Assembly (NCBI RefSeq): GCF_001642475.1
Contig: NW_019173955.1
Coordinates: 124,001-188,000, forward strand
Reading direction: 5' to 3'
Length of the DNA stretch: 64,000 nucleotides
From: Fonsecaea monophora
Taxonomy: Eukaryota > Ascomycota > Eurotiomycetes > Chaetothyriales > Herpotrichiellaceae
In this document: positions 21,374 to 31,715 of the stretch, piece after piece
Position numbering within the stretch: position 1 is the stretch's first letter
How the letters are laid out: each line of letters opens with the position of its first letter
Translations under genes and position numbers: made by a program
The notes under the pieces: model-generated
Database searches by the model: none
The model's input: the letters and a program-made list of their open reading frames with translations, nothing else
Told to the model about the DNA's origin: nothing

Positions 21374-22994
21374 AGTGTCGACAATAGTAGTTGAAGGGCG
21401 CTGTCGTCAACAAGGTCGTGGGTGTCCATCTCGATAAGTAGCAGACTGCGCTGCGGCGTGTCAAGGTCTCATGTGAAGAGAGGAGCCCTACAAAATAGCT
21501 CGGGTCGCAAGATGTTTCAGTCAAAGTCCTTGGGACAAGGTCTGATGGGTCGACAGCACAATAAGGAGGAGTTAGGATGACACATGGATGGATGCTGTGT
21601 TATCTTGTGGTTGAGCTAAGATTTTCGGAACGTGGCACCCGCTGGAGACTCTGGTTGTTAGACAAACGCGTGATGATATGACGGATTTCGGGTGGCATGA
21701 TGGTATATTGTCAAGCTGCGCCATGTACAGGTATTTACCGCTGTAGCATTTTTCCTGGGTAAACAGGGGAAGTGTCAACATTGCCATGAGGAGCCCACAT
21801 GGATGAACGAAAAGATTCATGCGAATTTAGCGTTGAGAATACTATGGTACCAGCAAATCCCCCCAATGGACCAGTGACACTCGCTTAGGTTGGCAAAATG
21901 ACTTGTACGAGTTCGTTTCCTCTCAATACAAGCGCCATGACGGTCATTGTTGGTCAATCCTTCAGGCGACTCGGCGAAACCCTGCTATTTATCCTTGTCT
22001 GATCGATACCACAGCCTTGCATCGAGCCACAGCCCGGGAGAAATCGGTTGAGTGCGTGTCTCCTGAAGCCACCCAAGTGGCTTGCGCACTGCCAGTTGTG
22101 TGCTGGTCTCGTCACTGAAACAAGCCACGGTATTTCGCACAACGCCATTCATCGCCAGACCAGCGCCTCCAAAAGGAAACTCATACGGCCTTGTACCTTC
22201 GTAACAGATGTCCCTGCGAAATCATCACAGTCCCTAGCTCCCGGCCCGACGTCCGAACATCCGCTTCCATCTCGATACTTTCTGAACCTGGGTTCTCTGC
22301 TTCCAAGAGTCTAACGATCCGTCGTCCCCGTCGTCGTTCAACAACGTGTCTCTGCTCGGCCGGTGCATATCCTTCTGTCGATTTCCTCTTCTCTTCCTCA
22401 ATACGTTGTATTCATGTCGTTGCGGTCGAGACTCCCCACGTGCGGGTTTGTGGTGGCTGAATGCAGAATTCCAGGTCATGATAATCAAAAATAATACTGT
22501 GCACGCTCTGATAAGGGTCTTTTTGTGATTGGTGGAGTATATCTTTGTTTACTCAGGTCAAGGTCCAAGTGTACATGTTTTCAATGGGTGTTCTCATCCG
22601 CAAAGAGCTGAACAACCCTCTGGGCATCGTCCATTGTGTCCTTGTCTATATACCAACATAAGGACTGCTTCAATGCAAGCTCAGCTGCGGGATGACGGCA
22701 GAGACGCCAGTGAAAACACATGATTACTGTTTGGCGGCCTGAATACCATGTCAGATATTGTACTCAATGACGACTACAGCGACAAGGCCAGGTTTCTTGA
22801 TTGGTAAAGACACCCTGTATCACTCTGGACTTGTGCATATCTGGCTGGTTCCGATCCATCTGCCGATCCAACTCGGCGCTTTCACTCCAGGTGCTGACCT
22901 CGTCTCCAGACCACAACACGCGTCACTTCCGCAACCTCCGTGTCAGCACCACAAATCCCTCTGGTGGCTCTCTCGTCCTGTTCTAGAATCAGAA
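21374..22994. other. Intergenic, no gene seen
   Basis: About 1.6 kb between two minus-strand genes. It contains the TDT promoter and the 3' side of the GlcG-like gene. Short frames on both strands show no domain. A 22234-22488 minus-strand frame was considered and not called. Confidence 0.45.
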
Positions 22995-23707
22995 TCAGGA
23001 CGACGTGACTGTCGTGCCAATACTCTGCGCCGCATGCACCGCCACATCAATATCCTGATCCACGGTACCTCCACTCACGCCGACGGCGCCAATAAAGTAC
23101 CCCTCAGGGTCAAATATTGGTTGACCTCCCCCGAAGACAACCGTACCGCCGTTGGTTTCCTGGATGCCCCAGAGATCGCCACCTGGCTCGCTGCGGTTCT
23201 GCAAGGCGTTGTTGGGGATGCCGTTGTACAGCACCACGGTTTTGGCCTTTTTCTGGGAAATGTCCTGGTTGGCAGTTCCATTAGCAATGGCCCTTATCAC
23301 ATGTGGTAGGTGTGTGTGCATGACTTACGATGCTTCCCAGGTAGGAATTATCCATATGGACAAAAGCCACAAGCCATGACGACGGATCGAGCACTGCAAT
23401 GTTCTGCGGTACGCTTTGTGCCAATGTCTCAGTCAACGAAAATCAAAAAGGTGATACGCGACTGTTCGTGCAACCCGACAAGTCGCTCTTTCGGATGGGG
23501 ATGAACGAGCGCCAACAACACTTACCCTATAGCCTCTGCGCGCTGAATACCTGCATTGATAACCTGCAAGGCTTGGGTATGGTTAATATAGTGGCGCTGC
23601 GAAGGCGTCGAACCCCAGCCGTTTGTGGCGGTGCGGTTGACTTGTTGGGACATGGCGGCCGGTACGATCGAGGTGAGGAAAGTGAGAACAACAGACGAGA
23701 TCTTCAT
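22995..23707 (-). CDS. Secreted GlcG/HbpS-like (heme-degrading family) protein
   Basis: Three exons, 23707-23526, 23413-23329 and 23264-22995, encode 178 residues, with phases 2 and 0 closing exactly. The N-terminus MKISSVVLTFLTSIVPAAMS is a signal peptide with likely cleavage near AMS-QQ. Sequons NRT and NHT follow closely. The body has the GlcG/HbpS (DUF336) pattern: YINHTQALQVINAGIQRAEA, then IAVLDPSSWLVAFVHMDNSY, DISQKKAKTVVLYNGIP, and the C-terminal FGGGQPIFDPEGYFIGAVGV followed by SGG and DQDIDVAVHAA. Bacterial HbpS binds heme; GlcG is encoded with glycolate-utilisation genes. Fungal secreted forms are poorly understood. It is probably an extracellular or wall-associated ligand-binding protein. 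Heme binding is inference only. Confidence 0.86.
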
Positions 23708-24933
23708 AGCGGCTTTTTGTTGTATTATCCTTCTTTTTCTCCCCCTTTAGGTCCCCCTTCCCCGCGTTCCGTAACGAGATGCTGGAGATATTATTACTCC
23801 CGGTAGTTTTCCTTGGACGACCGATTGGGCCACGACAGGGGGGGTTCCCAACGAGGGAAAGAGGAGAAATGCTGACCGGGTCCGTAGCGGAGGAGGAAGA
23901 GGAGGAGGAGAACAGCAGGTCGTGAAGGTACACTACGTTCTGTACGGAGGGCGTGAGAGGGGATGAATGTTCTGCTACTCGTAGATCGTCTGCCTGCTTG
24001 CCTGCCTAACAACCTAGCCAGGTACCTCCAGCGCATTTAGAGTATATATATGTAGATATAGAGCTATCATCACGGTCATCGAATCGAGGGGTCCGTAACT
24101 TAGACATGACATTTATGCTTTTCCCAAACTCCTCCTTTCCCTCGTTCCCCCCCCTCCCTCTCTTTGACAATGTATACGTAGACATCATGATCTATTTTCG
24201 CATCGAGGTTTTTCTTTCAACAGAAACACCCACTTTTAACACATCCGCAAGGCCGGAGAAAAGCCTAGATTCGCACGCGGCACGTGCGAAGAGAGGGCAA
24301 TAAGGAATTCTCGCAAAAAAAGAGGGGAAATTGCCATGGCGTCGTGCGTGGCATCGGTGGCATCACTAGCTACTGGCTGCTAGCTGATGTTGTCCTTTTG
24401 TCCTTTGTCCCGCATGCATGCATGCATGCCATGTCATTTTGTCTTGTGGACCTTGGACTTTTTGCGGGGGGAGAGCGGTAGGGATATTGAGAGAGGGGTG
24501 AGGAGGGAGGGAGGAGATTGCGGATCCGACTATTGACGTACTTTACTTCCTTTGAAGCTGGCTGGTGAGGCCTCCTTCCCCTAGACCTTTTTCCCGCATT
24601 GTGTACATAACCCTCTCCCCCTTCAATGTGCTTGATGTAATCTGAACTCATCTATACATTTCTGCTGAGGAGTTCTGCTCATACAGTATGTACAGAAGTA
24701 CCCCTATCTCGCCAGCCTTGTCGATGCCAAGAGTCAAGCATCTCTTTCAGTTCCATGCTGATTCCAGCATTTGATGAGTGCTACGGTGTCGTGGTCAGTG
24801 GAGGAAGAGTGTTACTGGGTCGATCTACTTTTGAAAGTATTAAAGATGATAACACATGTGCGTAATATTGTACAATGGGAGATCGTAGACTCTTAGATTA
24901 CACTTCACGAACCTCCACTCCATATTCTTAACC
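23708..24933. other. Intergenic, no gene seen
   Basis: Promoter side of the GlcG-like gene (pyrimidine-rich just upstream of its start on the minus strand) and 3' side of the 1153-residue gene. A short CATG repeat is the only structure noted. Confidence 0.5.
24412..24428. repeat. CATG tetranucleotide repeat
   Basis: Four perfect palindromic GCAT/CATG units in a spacer. Confidence 0.8.
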
Positions 24934-27900
24934 CTAAGCATGTTGAACGGAGGTCGCGAACTTCCGCACCTTGAAGTTCGGCAATGGCGCCGGCTCAGGC
25001 TGTGTGCCTTTATCTTGAGTCTCGCCCTTCTCCATTTCGTCCACCGCAGGTTTTGTCACATTGTTGGATGCCTCTCTCAAGGCTGGTGCCTGAGCCGGTC
25101 GTTGAGACCCAGGACGTCTAGATACAAAGGCTCCCTTGGTAAAGTGCTTGCCAACACCGAGTTTGTATTTCTCACGTGTTGTTCTGTGTGCTGCTCGGCG
25201 ATGCTTCGTAGCAATTTTCAATTTCCTCGGCACGACTTCGGAAAGCCGGAATTCAGTTTCGATATCCTCACGCGCCAGGTTAAACGCTCCGTAGAACTGC
25301 TCCGCCCATCTGAGGACTGCATCGAGGTCCGTATGACCTCTTTTGCGCTCTTTTCTGGCTTGTATCTCAGACAAAGCTCCTCTGACAAGGATTTGCAAGG
25401 TGCGCATGTTGGGCACGACAATTGGATTTAGCTGCGTTGGATCCACGCCCGTATCCGACATCTCGATAGGAATGTCGGTGTCTCCGCTCCCTGTGCCTGA
25501 CTCGCTGGAATATTGGTTGCTCTCCCAACCTGACTCATTGCGTGGTAATGCGGCATTGATGTTGAGCGAGGCGGGAGAAACAACAGCAACTTGAATTCCT
25601 GCATGGTGTGTGGCATTGGAGATCGAGAGCGGCTCGACCGTTCTCATCATTGAGCTAGAATTGTCTTCGACATGTTCGCCGACGTGGATCAAATCGTTCG
25701 GCGCATCACTCAGGCTCTCATCGAAGTATTCATCATAATCGTTGTTTCTGGCGTGGTCCTCATATGTAAAGTCTTGGCCATCGACCACAAGGGATGAAGT
25801 CGCATAGTCCCTGGGATCTTTGCAGAATAAGTGCCACATATTGCGCCCTTCCAGTACACCTTTGGTCTCGACGATTGCACCAAACACAACGTTGAACGTA
25901 TCTGTGAGAAGGTTTGGTTCGTTGCTAACAGGAAATCTTGATTTGAACCGAGTGGCAGTGTCTGTAAGTTCGCTGTCTGTCACATTTTCCAAAAGGCGTA
26001 AGAGGTATCCTACTTGTTGTCGAAAGGTTTTCTTTTGGTCGATCCTGAAGCTTGCTGGCGGGGAGTCGTAAGTGCCGTCGAGTATATTACAAAGCAGCAT
26101 GAGAGCCTGGGAAAGATCGGACTCAGCATCTTCTTGTTGCATGGCCACCGGATCGACCTCCAAGTTTAAAATCTTAGCTGCGAGACTGGCGACAATCTTG
26201 GGGCTATAGCCACCACCTTCAGCACGTCGTAGATCTCGAAGGTTGAGAACGGCATTTGTCCAGTCGCATGCATTGATATGATACACCACCAAAGCTCTCA
26301 AGACGCTCACGGTCAATTTTCTGTCCGATCGTCTGCTGATATTGTAGACATGTCTGACCAGAAGAGGGTCGTTCTTGGCCGATGCATAGCGGATTATAGC
26401 GGCCATAACAGACGGTTTTCCCCAGGTGGAAGCAGGCAAGAGAGCCCCGTCAACGTCTTCTGAGAAGAGGAGCCAGTCTCCCAAGCCAAACAGCTTCGCA
26501 TTCGTCACCAGATCAAGGAATGGAGGTAATTTGTGGGTAGGAAGCTGCCCATAGGTGTTGAGGAATTCGCTGCGACCTTTGCCATGTCTGGAAGTAAAGA
26601 AGCCATCGCCTGGACTTAGTGAAAGTGACAAAAATTCTCCAATGGCCTCAAGCTTGTTGCCGTCAACCATCTTCTGGATTTCTGTGAAGGTGTCGACAGC
26701 CTTTCGGACGAGATTCGCTTCGACGCAGGCCTGCAGAGCTTGGTGGAGGATCCCGGCATGCAGCTCGGAGCGGTCCAGAATGGACTCGAAGTCAAGCGCA
26801 GGGCTCTGCCGATGGTTCTGGTCCACATTATGCAGGTCTCGAAGCACTGAGATAGTAGACGCCAACTTTCGGAGAGAATCGACTTTGTGTATGTCATATA
26901 AATTTTCCGTCTGAAGAAGACGAACAGCCACATAGTCGAAATACGCAGGCGCAAGACCATGCGGACCCGCAAAAGATATCAGGTCTTTGATATCGTCTTG
27001 GATTTTCATGACAGACGCTTTGGCGTTTGTAAGAGACCCATCGAGGGTGTTTATCAGGCAGTCAGCGACGGCCAGAACAACTTCAGTGCTGATGAACTTT
27101 CGGGGAGTGTCGCCTTCAAGTTGTTCCCCGTAATAGCCTCCCGCTTCACGCTGCAGTTTTCCTCTATGGAACTGTTGGTCCCAGTCTGTTGAAGGCACTT
27201 GATTATCAGGCCAGTGAATGGCTTGCCAAGGAGCCCTTGTATCTGTCTGCAATGACTGGATGATTCGAGCTCCCGTCGCCGCCAATCCTGCCTCAACGCA
27301 GCACCAGAGGATGAACTCCAGCCACACCTCTGGTCCAAGCTCTCGCTTCCTTGACCGCAAGGGGCCAGGTGGTGGCTCTCGAAAGATATTCCACTGACTG
27401 CTTTCCGATTTACCAGCACGTGCCGTAACCTCGACCCGATGGGAAAGCCAGACAGCATCTGACAGCGTCGACAGAATTCTCGAGTGCAGTAGATGAAGGA
27501 TGGGCGATTGTTGCATTGTCGTCGTGCCCTGTGGGAGGCTGTAAGTGTAGATAGTCGCTGGAACGAGCCCCAGCTTGTGGATGAGCGCCAAAATCTGATG
27601 CACAGTGTCCATGATCTGTTTTCCTTCGTCTGAGGGTCGCTTGGTAGAAGCCAACACAAGGTCGGCAAGAAGAGACCAGGTGAACTCCATCGTAATCTCC
27701 TGGCTCTTCTCTGAGAAAGAGCACTCAAGGGACTGCTGAGAAGTACCCAGCGGTCGTCGGCTAACGTGCAACGTACGCTCTAGCTCAATGGGAGCACCAT
27801 CCAGCTTTTTAAACGAGCCGGCCGGCCAGTCTATGTTGGATGGCAATTCATCTTTGAAAGGCTCATTAGCTGCTAGGGCTACGTCCTTCAGCAAGATTTC

Positions 27901-28395
27901 GACGAGATGGACAACGGCTTTATGTCGGCGTTGACGGAGAACCATGAAGCCCAGAACGTCCACATCGCTCTGATCCCGAGCCATAATAAGAGTTCGAAGC
28001 ACATCCTCAACATTCACTTCTGGTGGGATGATTGTTGGAGATGCAAGATCATCTGGCCAACTCAAGTGCGGCGGAAGGAATCTCTCCATCTCGGCCACCC
28101 AGTCCTCGGGACTTCTTTGCGATGACATCGCCATATCGATGTTGTTTTTCCGCACATCCTTGCTCTTCTTTGCCCTGTTGACCTGAGCTGTAGTGGATAG
28201 AGGTCGGAATGGGTGGCGCAAGGCATCTTGACGTCGGATTCGGAGGGGGGAGGAGTATGACAGTGCCTTTCGCGTCGTAGGTTTCGGAGTGACGAACTTT
28301 GGACTCGATCCAGCTTTGAAGAACGACAGACGCGGAGTAATTGGATGGCTACACAACCGACTTCTGGATGGAAGCTGCTCAAACCATCTGAGCAT
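24934..28395 (-). CDS. Large presumed mitochondrial helical-repeat protein
   Basis: An uninterrupted frame of 1153 residues starting at MLRWFEQLPSRSRLCSHP. The first 75 residues are rich in Arg, Ser and Thr with few acids and contain HPFRPLSTTAQ, as expected of a mitochondrial presequence. The rest is mostly amphipathic helix with recurring helical pairs, for example LHQALQACVEANLVRKAVDT and LRALVVYHINACDWTNAVLN, which resemble pentatricopeptide-type helical hairpins. The C-terminal 110 residues are strongly basic (PRKLKIATKHRRAAHRTTRE). The overall plan matches fungal proteins that act in mitochondrial RNA maturation or translation of specific mRNAs, but no named gene is recognised. It is transcribed divergently from the 28797 gene, with about 400 bp between the starts. 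The gene is confident; the role is inferred. Confidence 0.75.
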   Translation of the reverse strand: MLRWFEQLPSRSRLCSHPITPRLSFFKAGSSPKFVTPKPTTRKALSYSSPLRIRRQDALRHPFRPLSTTAQVNRAKKSKDVRKNNIDMAMSSQRSPEDWVAEMERFLPPHLSWPDDLASPTIIPPEVNVEDVLRTLIMARDQSDVDVLGFMVLRQRRHKAVVHLVEILLKDVALAANEPFKDELPSNIDWPAGSFKKLDGAPIELERTLHVSRRPLGTSQQSLECSFSEKSQEITMEFTWSLLADLVLASTKRPSDEGKQIMDTVHQILALIHKLGLVPATIYTYSLPQGTTTMQQSPILHLLHSRILSTLSDAVWLSHRVEVTARAGKSESSQWNIFREPPPGPLRSRKRELGPEVWLEFILWCCVEAGLAATGARIIQSLQTDTRAPWQAIHWPDNQVPSTDWDQQFHRGKLQREAGGYYGEQLEGDTPRKFISTEVVLAVADCLINTLDGSLTNAKASVMKIQDDIKDLISFAGPHGLAPAYFDYVAVRLLQTENLYDIHKVDSLRKLASTISVLRDLHNVDQNHRQSPALDFESILDRSELHAGILHQALQACVEANLVRKAVDTFTEIQKMVDGNKLEAIGEFLSLSLSPGDGFFTSRHGKGRSEFLNTYGQLPTHKLPPFLDLVTNAKLFGLGDWLLFSEDVDGALLPASTWGKPSVMAAIIRYASAKNDPLLVRHVYNISRRSDRKLTVSVLRALVVYHINACDWTNAVLNLRDLRRAEGGGYSPKIVASLAAKILNLEVDPVAMQQEDAESDLSQALMLLCNILDGTYDSPPASFRIDQKKTFRQQVGYLLRLLENVTDSELTDTATRFKSRFPVSNEPNLLTDTFNVVFGAIVETKGVLEGRNMWHLFCKDPRDYATSSLVVDGQDFTYEDHARNNDYDEYFDESLSDAPNDLIHVGEHVEDNSSSMMRTVEPLSISNATHHAGIQVAVVSPASLNINAALPRNESGWESNQYSSESGTGSGDTDIPIEMSDTGVDPTQLNPIVVPNMRTLQILVRGALSEIQARKERKRGHTDLDAVLRWAEQFYGAFNLAREDIETEFRLSEVVPRKLKIATKHRRAAHRTTREKYKLGVGKHFTKGAFVSRRPGSQRPAQAPALREASNNVTKPAVDEMEKGETQDKGTQPEPAPLPNFKVRKFATSVQHA

Positions 28396-28796
28396 GACCC
28401 GAAGAACGGAGTGAATGGGAAGACATGTGAGGAAGCGCTAACACTGGGTGCAGCGAAAGAAAAGAGCCATATATGAGCCACGTGAAATACAGTCGGATGG
28501 CATGGAGGGAGAATATTCAATGATGCCGACACTTTTTTTCAGTCGCGCGACAAAGGACTTGGATAACTTGACAGGTCAAGTTTCCGATTGGTTGGTGTCT
28601 CTGCGAGTGGAAATAATCTCGTCTGACAAGAAATTCATGAACAACGCCCAATAATATTCCCTCTAATTATGCACTGTAGGGTGCGCTGACGCGGACACCT
28701 TTCAGTCAGACAGAACTCGCTGCCTCAAGGCTCCCGCAACTTCTCGCCTCTGAACATGTCAGTTTCATTCCATATTTATGGACCAATCCAGCTGAG
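28396..28796. promoter_or_regulatory. Divergent promoter region
   Basis: A 401-bp interval between two divergent start codons. No TATA box stands out. It must hold the 5' control sequences of both the presumed mitochondrial protein gene and the transcription-factor-like gene. Confidence 0.5.
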
Positions 28797-30447
28797 ATGG
28801 GGCTGAAAAAGAAGTGCAGCGAGAAGTCAGCAGACTTCACATTTATCAACATATCCAATCCTGATGACTCTAGACGAAGAAGCACCCAAAAGGTCGTTCG
28901 GCACCATGTCATGGCTCGCGTTGGAGAATCGCGGAAAAAGCCTCCAAGATCCATTACTTTCGCCGTGAGGCTTCCTCCAGCTGAGGTCGGCAATGGTGCC
29001 AGTGAGGACGACGCGGAGATATGTTCTCACGGGGCACATCAAGACCAGCACTGCTACGAGAATGTAGCTTATTCTCTTCATCCCTATGCTTTATTCCCCG
29101 TGGAAACAGACGGTAGAGCCCGCCAATTGATCCACTTCAGTACGCCTCTCCCCCGATCTATCTGGGCTAGTTCTCTTGTTTATTGGATTAGTGCATAGCG
29201 AGGGTGATTACCTCTATCGACCATTCCGAAATGAGTGGTTCGCAATGGCTGTTATCGACCGTACCGCATTCTACCTCTCCTTGGCGAACGCAGCGCTGTT
29301 CTTCCATCAAATGACTGAACGCAAAGGTTGTGAGTACGGTGACTTTGAAGAGTCCTCAAAGTATCTCAGCCTGTGTCTCAATGGGGTGGCTCAAAGACTT
29401 GAAAGGGAATCTCATCAGATCAGTGACGGAGTCATAACTACAGTCTTGGGATTTCTCTGTCACGATGTCGGTTCCCTGGACTTCGAATCCAGCTCTGGTG
29501 CTAATTGTTTCGATAGTCTAATGTCGGCAGATGGGACCGATACGGTGTCCATATGCAGGGTCTCAATAATATTATCCAAGTTCGTGGCGGCTTTCAGACT
29601 CTGAACAGTACCATTGTCATGTTCACCTGTTGGTATGGGCAAACCGCTAGAGCAAAAAGACGACTGAAGTGCGTTATGACTGACCCCCTACAGGTTTGAT
29701 ATTCTTGGTGCCTCTGTTTTTGACCGCAAGCCGCTCTTCCCGGTTGCCTTTGGGCTGTCCTCTGCGAGCGCCCAAGACAACGTATTGTCTCCATCGGTGA
29801 CGGATCTCCTCATGCGGATTCGTAACTCCTCCGAGGGACTTTTCGACATGACGACCGCACTTGAGAACACTGCACATCTGATAATGTTTGTGAATAATAA
29901 TGGAGGAAATCCTCTGTTTTGGAAGGACGGCGCCACAGCAGCAAGCCGAATCACACCTGTTCTCCATTTCCTTCTATCATTACGACGGTTCACTGATCCG
30001 ACTTCACCTGGCCATACCCTGCGGAAGTCAGTGCTTCAGGAGATGGTCAGACTCGCCTTGCTCATCGTGGTGGCCAGCGTGAAACAGGCCTTTGCACTCA
30101 TAGCTGATGAGCTCGCCGGACTACTACAGCGATTCTCAACTTTCGTTCCCATGGCATCTCGTATCGATACTTACTTTCCGGAACTCAGCCTTTGGGCTAT
30201 CATCATGGTCGCTACATTGCAGCCAGACCAACCCGATCTACTGCATGCGAGGGCTACACTCAATGTGATGAGAGCCATGGGAGTCAAAAGTGGCAAGGCC
30301 GCCGTTGAAAGTGCGCGAAGTTTCATCTGGATTGATAAATTGATGGAGATGAGTGTCGCAAAAGTCATTTTCGAGATTGATAATGCTTTGTGTTGCTCCG
30401 AAGCAGACCAGGAAGACTACCCAAGATCTCAGCACACTTGCTGGTGA
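28797..30447 (+). CDS. Fungal transcription-factor-like protein without a zinc cluster
   Basis: Four exons, 28797-29139, 29192-29466, 29517-29632 and 29694-30447, encode 495 residues, and every phase closes. The N-terminus carries the motif FTFINISNPDDSRRRSTQKV with VVRHHVMARVG, typical of a large ascomycete family annotated as fungal-specific transcription-factor-like. No Zn2Cys6 cluster, zinc finger or bZIP is present. The middle part has IDRTAFYLSLANAALFFHQM, FLCHDSNVGRWDRYGVHMQG and LNNIIQVRGGFQTL, all family signatures. Such proteins may regulate with a DNA-binding partner, but few have been tested. The second intron has a weak donor (GTCGGT). The stop is 57 bp from the stop of the convergent dehydrogenase gene, which suggests overlapping 3' UTRs. 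Confidence 0.82.
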
Positions 30448-30504
30448 ACTCCACCGACCTCGCTCAATTTTCGAATTTGCTCAAACTTGTCCAAGCGTCA
30501 AGTC

Positions 30505-31575
30505 CTATCCACCCGTGATTCCACCACTCGCTGAGATGAACTGGCCTGTAATCCATCGACTCTTTTCCGAGGCAAGAAGCAGCACCGCATCGGCGATATC
30601 GTCAACGGTCCCCATTCTCTCTTCGGCCCTTGTCATGGGTATGAGAGAGTTGTGCACTGCGTCGGCCACCGGGCCTTTAGGCAGACCATCTGTGTTGTCC
30701 CGAAAAGTTAGTGTCTGACGAGAACGACCCGGGCACGAACTCCAACCAAGCCGGATCCGGAAGAATGAACAATTTGTTGCCAGAAGCTACTTACCTGTTG
30801 GAACAGGTCCGGGAGCTACTGTGTTGATTGTGATTCCATATCCACGTCCGAGCTGAAATGAAACACGTTAACCGTTGTCCAAGATGTTTGCGAAGAGAGC
30901 AATATTGGGAAAGCCATCAATTACAGTCGACGATGGTCATACATACCTCCATGGCCATAGCATAAGACAGCGCATCCCCCGCTGCTTTGGATGCACTATA
31001 CAACGGAATCGGCGACACGCCCAGCTTCGAAGCAATGGAGCCAATGTTGATGATGCGGCCCCCTCGAGGCATGACGGGAACCACTGCTTGTGTCATATAC
31101 AGCGAGGCGAAGGTGTTGATTGCAAACGTCTTTTCCACTTCCTCTTTTGTCGCTTCCAGGACTTTGACGAGAGGGCCTCCACCTGCATTGTTCACTGCGA
31201 GCCATAATGCGTTCCCCTGTCAGCCCTCGAAGAGATGTGCAGAAAGGAATGAGAAGAGGGAAGCCTAAAGTGCCACGCACCCAGGATATCGACTTTGTCT
31301 GACTGGAAAGCCATGAGCGATGCCTCGACGAGTTTTTTGGCACCCTCTTGGGTCGATACGTCCGCCTGCACAACCGTGGCCCTGCCTCCAGCATTTTTAA
31401 TATTCTGAGCCACCTCAGCAGCGCGGGGCGCAGATGTGTCGGAGACGTAGTTGATAACTACCGAGGCACCGTTGCGCGCCAGGGTGGAAGCAATGCCTGC
31501 ACCGATACCATTTTCTTTGCCTGATCCGGTAATGATGGCGACTTTGCCATTCAAAGAGAGCGTGTCTGGCGACAT
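30505..31575 (-). CDS. Short-chain dehydrogenase/reductase (classical SDR)
   Basis: Four exons, 31575-31281, 31194-30947, 30852-30795 and 30689-30505, encode 261 residues. The start MSPDTLSLNGKVAIITGSGK leads into the dinucleotide-binding turn TGSGKENGIGAG, which has a short insertion relative to TGxxxGxG. Other motifs are VNNAGGGP, the catalytic serine strand IINIGSIASK, and YSASK with Tyr164 and Lys168. NTVAPGPVPTDGLPKG and the C-terminal WITGQFISASGGITGG are typical of fungal NADP(H)-dependent reductases near the 3-oxoacyl-ACP/hydroxynaphthalene reductase group. It should be a cytosolic oxidoreductase for an alcohol/ketone pair; the substrate is unknown. It converges on the transcription-factor-like gene at 28797, and the two might be co-regulated, although only proximity supports this. 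Confidence 0.9.
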
Positions 31576-31708
31576 GACGACGAGATATAATTTAAGAGGC
31601 CGGTGATGACTCTGGATAGGGAAGGGCGAAGATTGCTTTTGTCTAGAGAAGAGTGATCTGAGGAGAAGGCTTGGGAAGAAGATGGTAACTGTTGTAGGCC
31701 ACAGCCCA

Positions 31709-31715
31709 TTATATA
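31709..31715 (-). promoter_or_regulatory. TATA box of the short-chain dehydrogenase gene
   Basis: TATATAA on the minus strand, about 134 bases upstream of the start codon at 31575. A good match to consensus in a plausible position. Confidence 0.5.
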
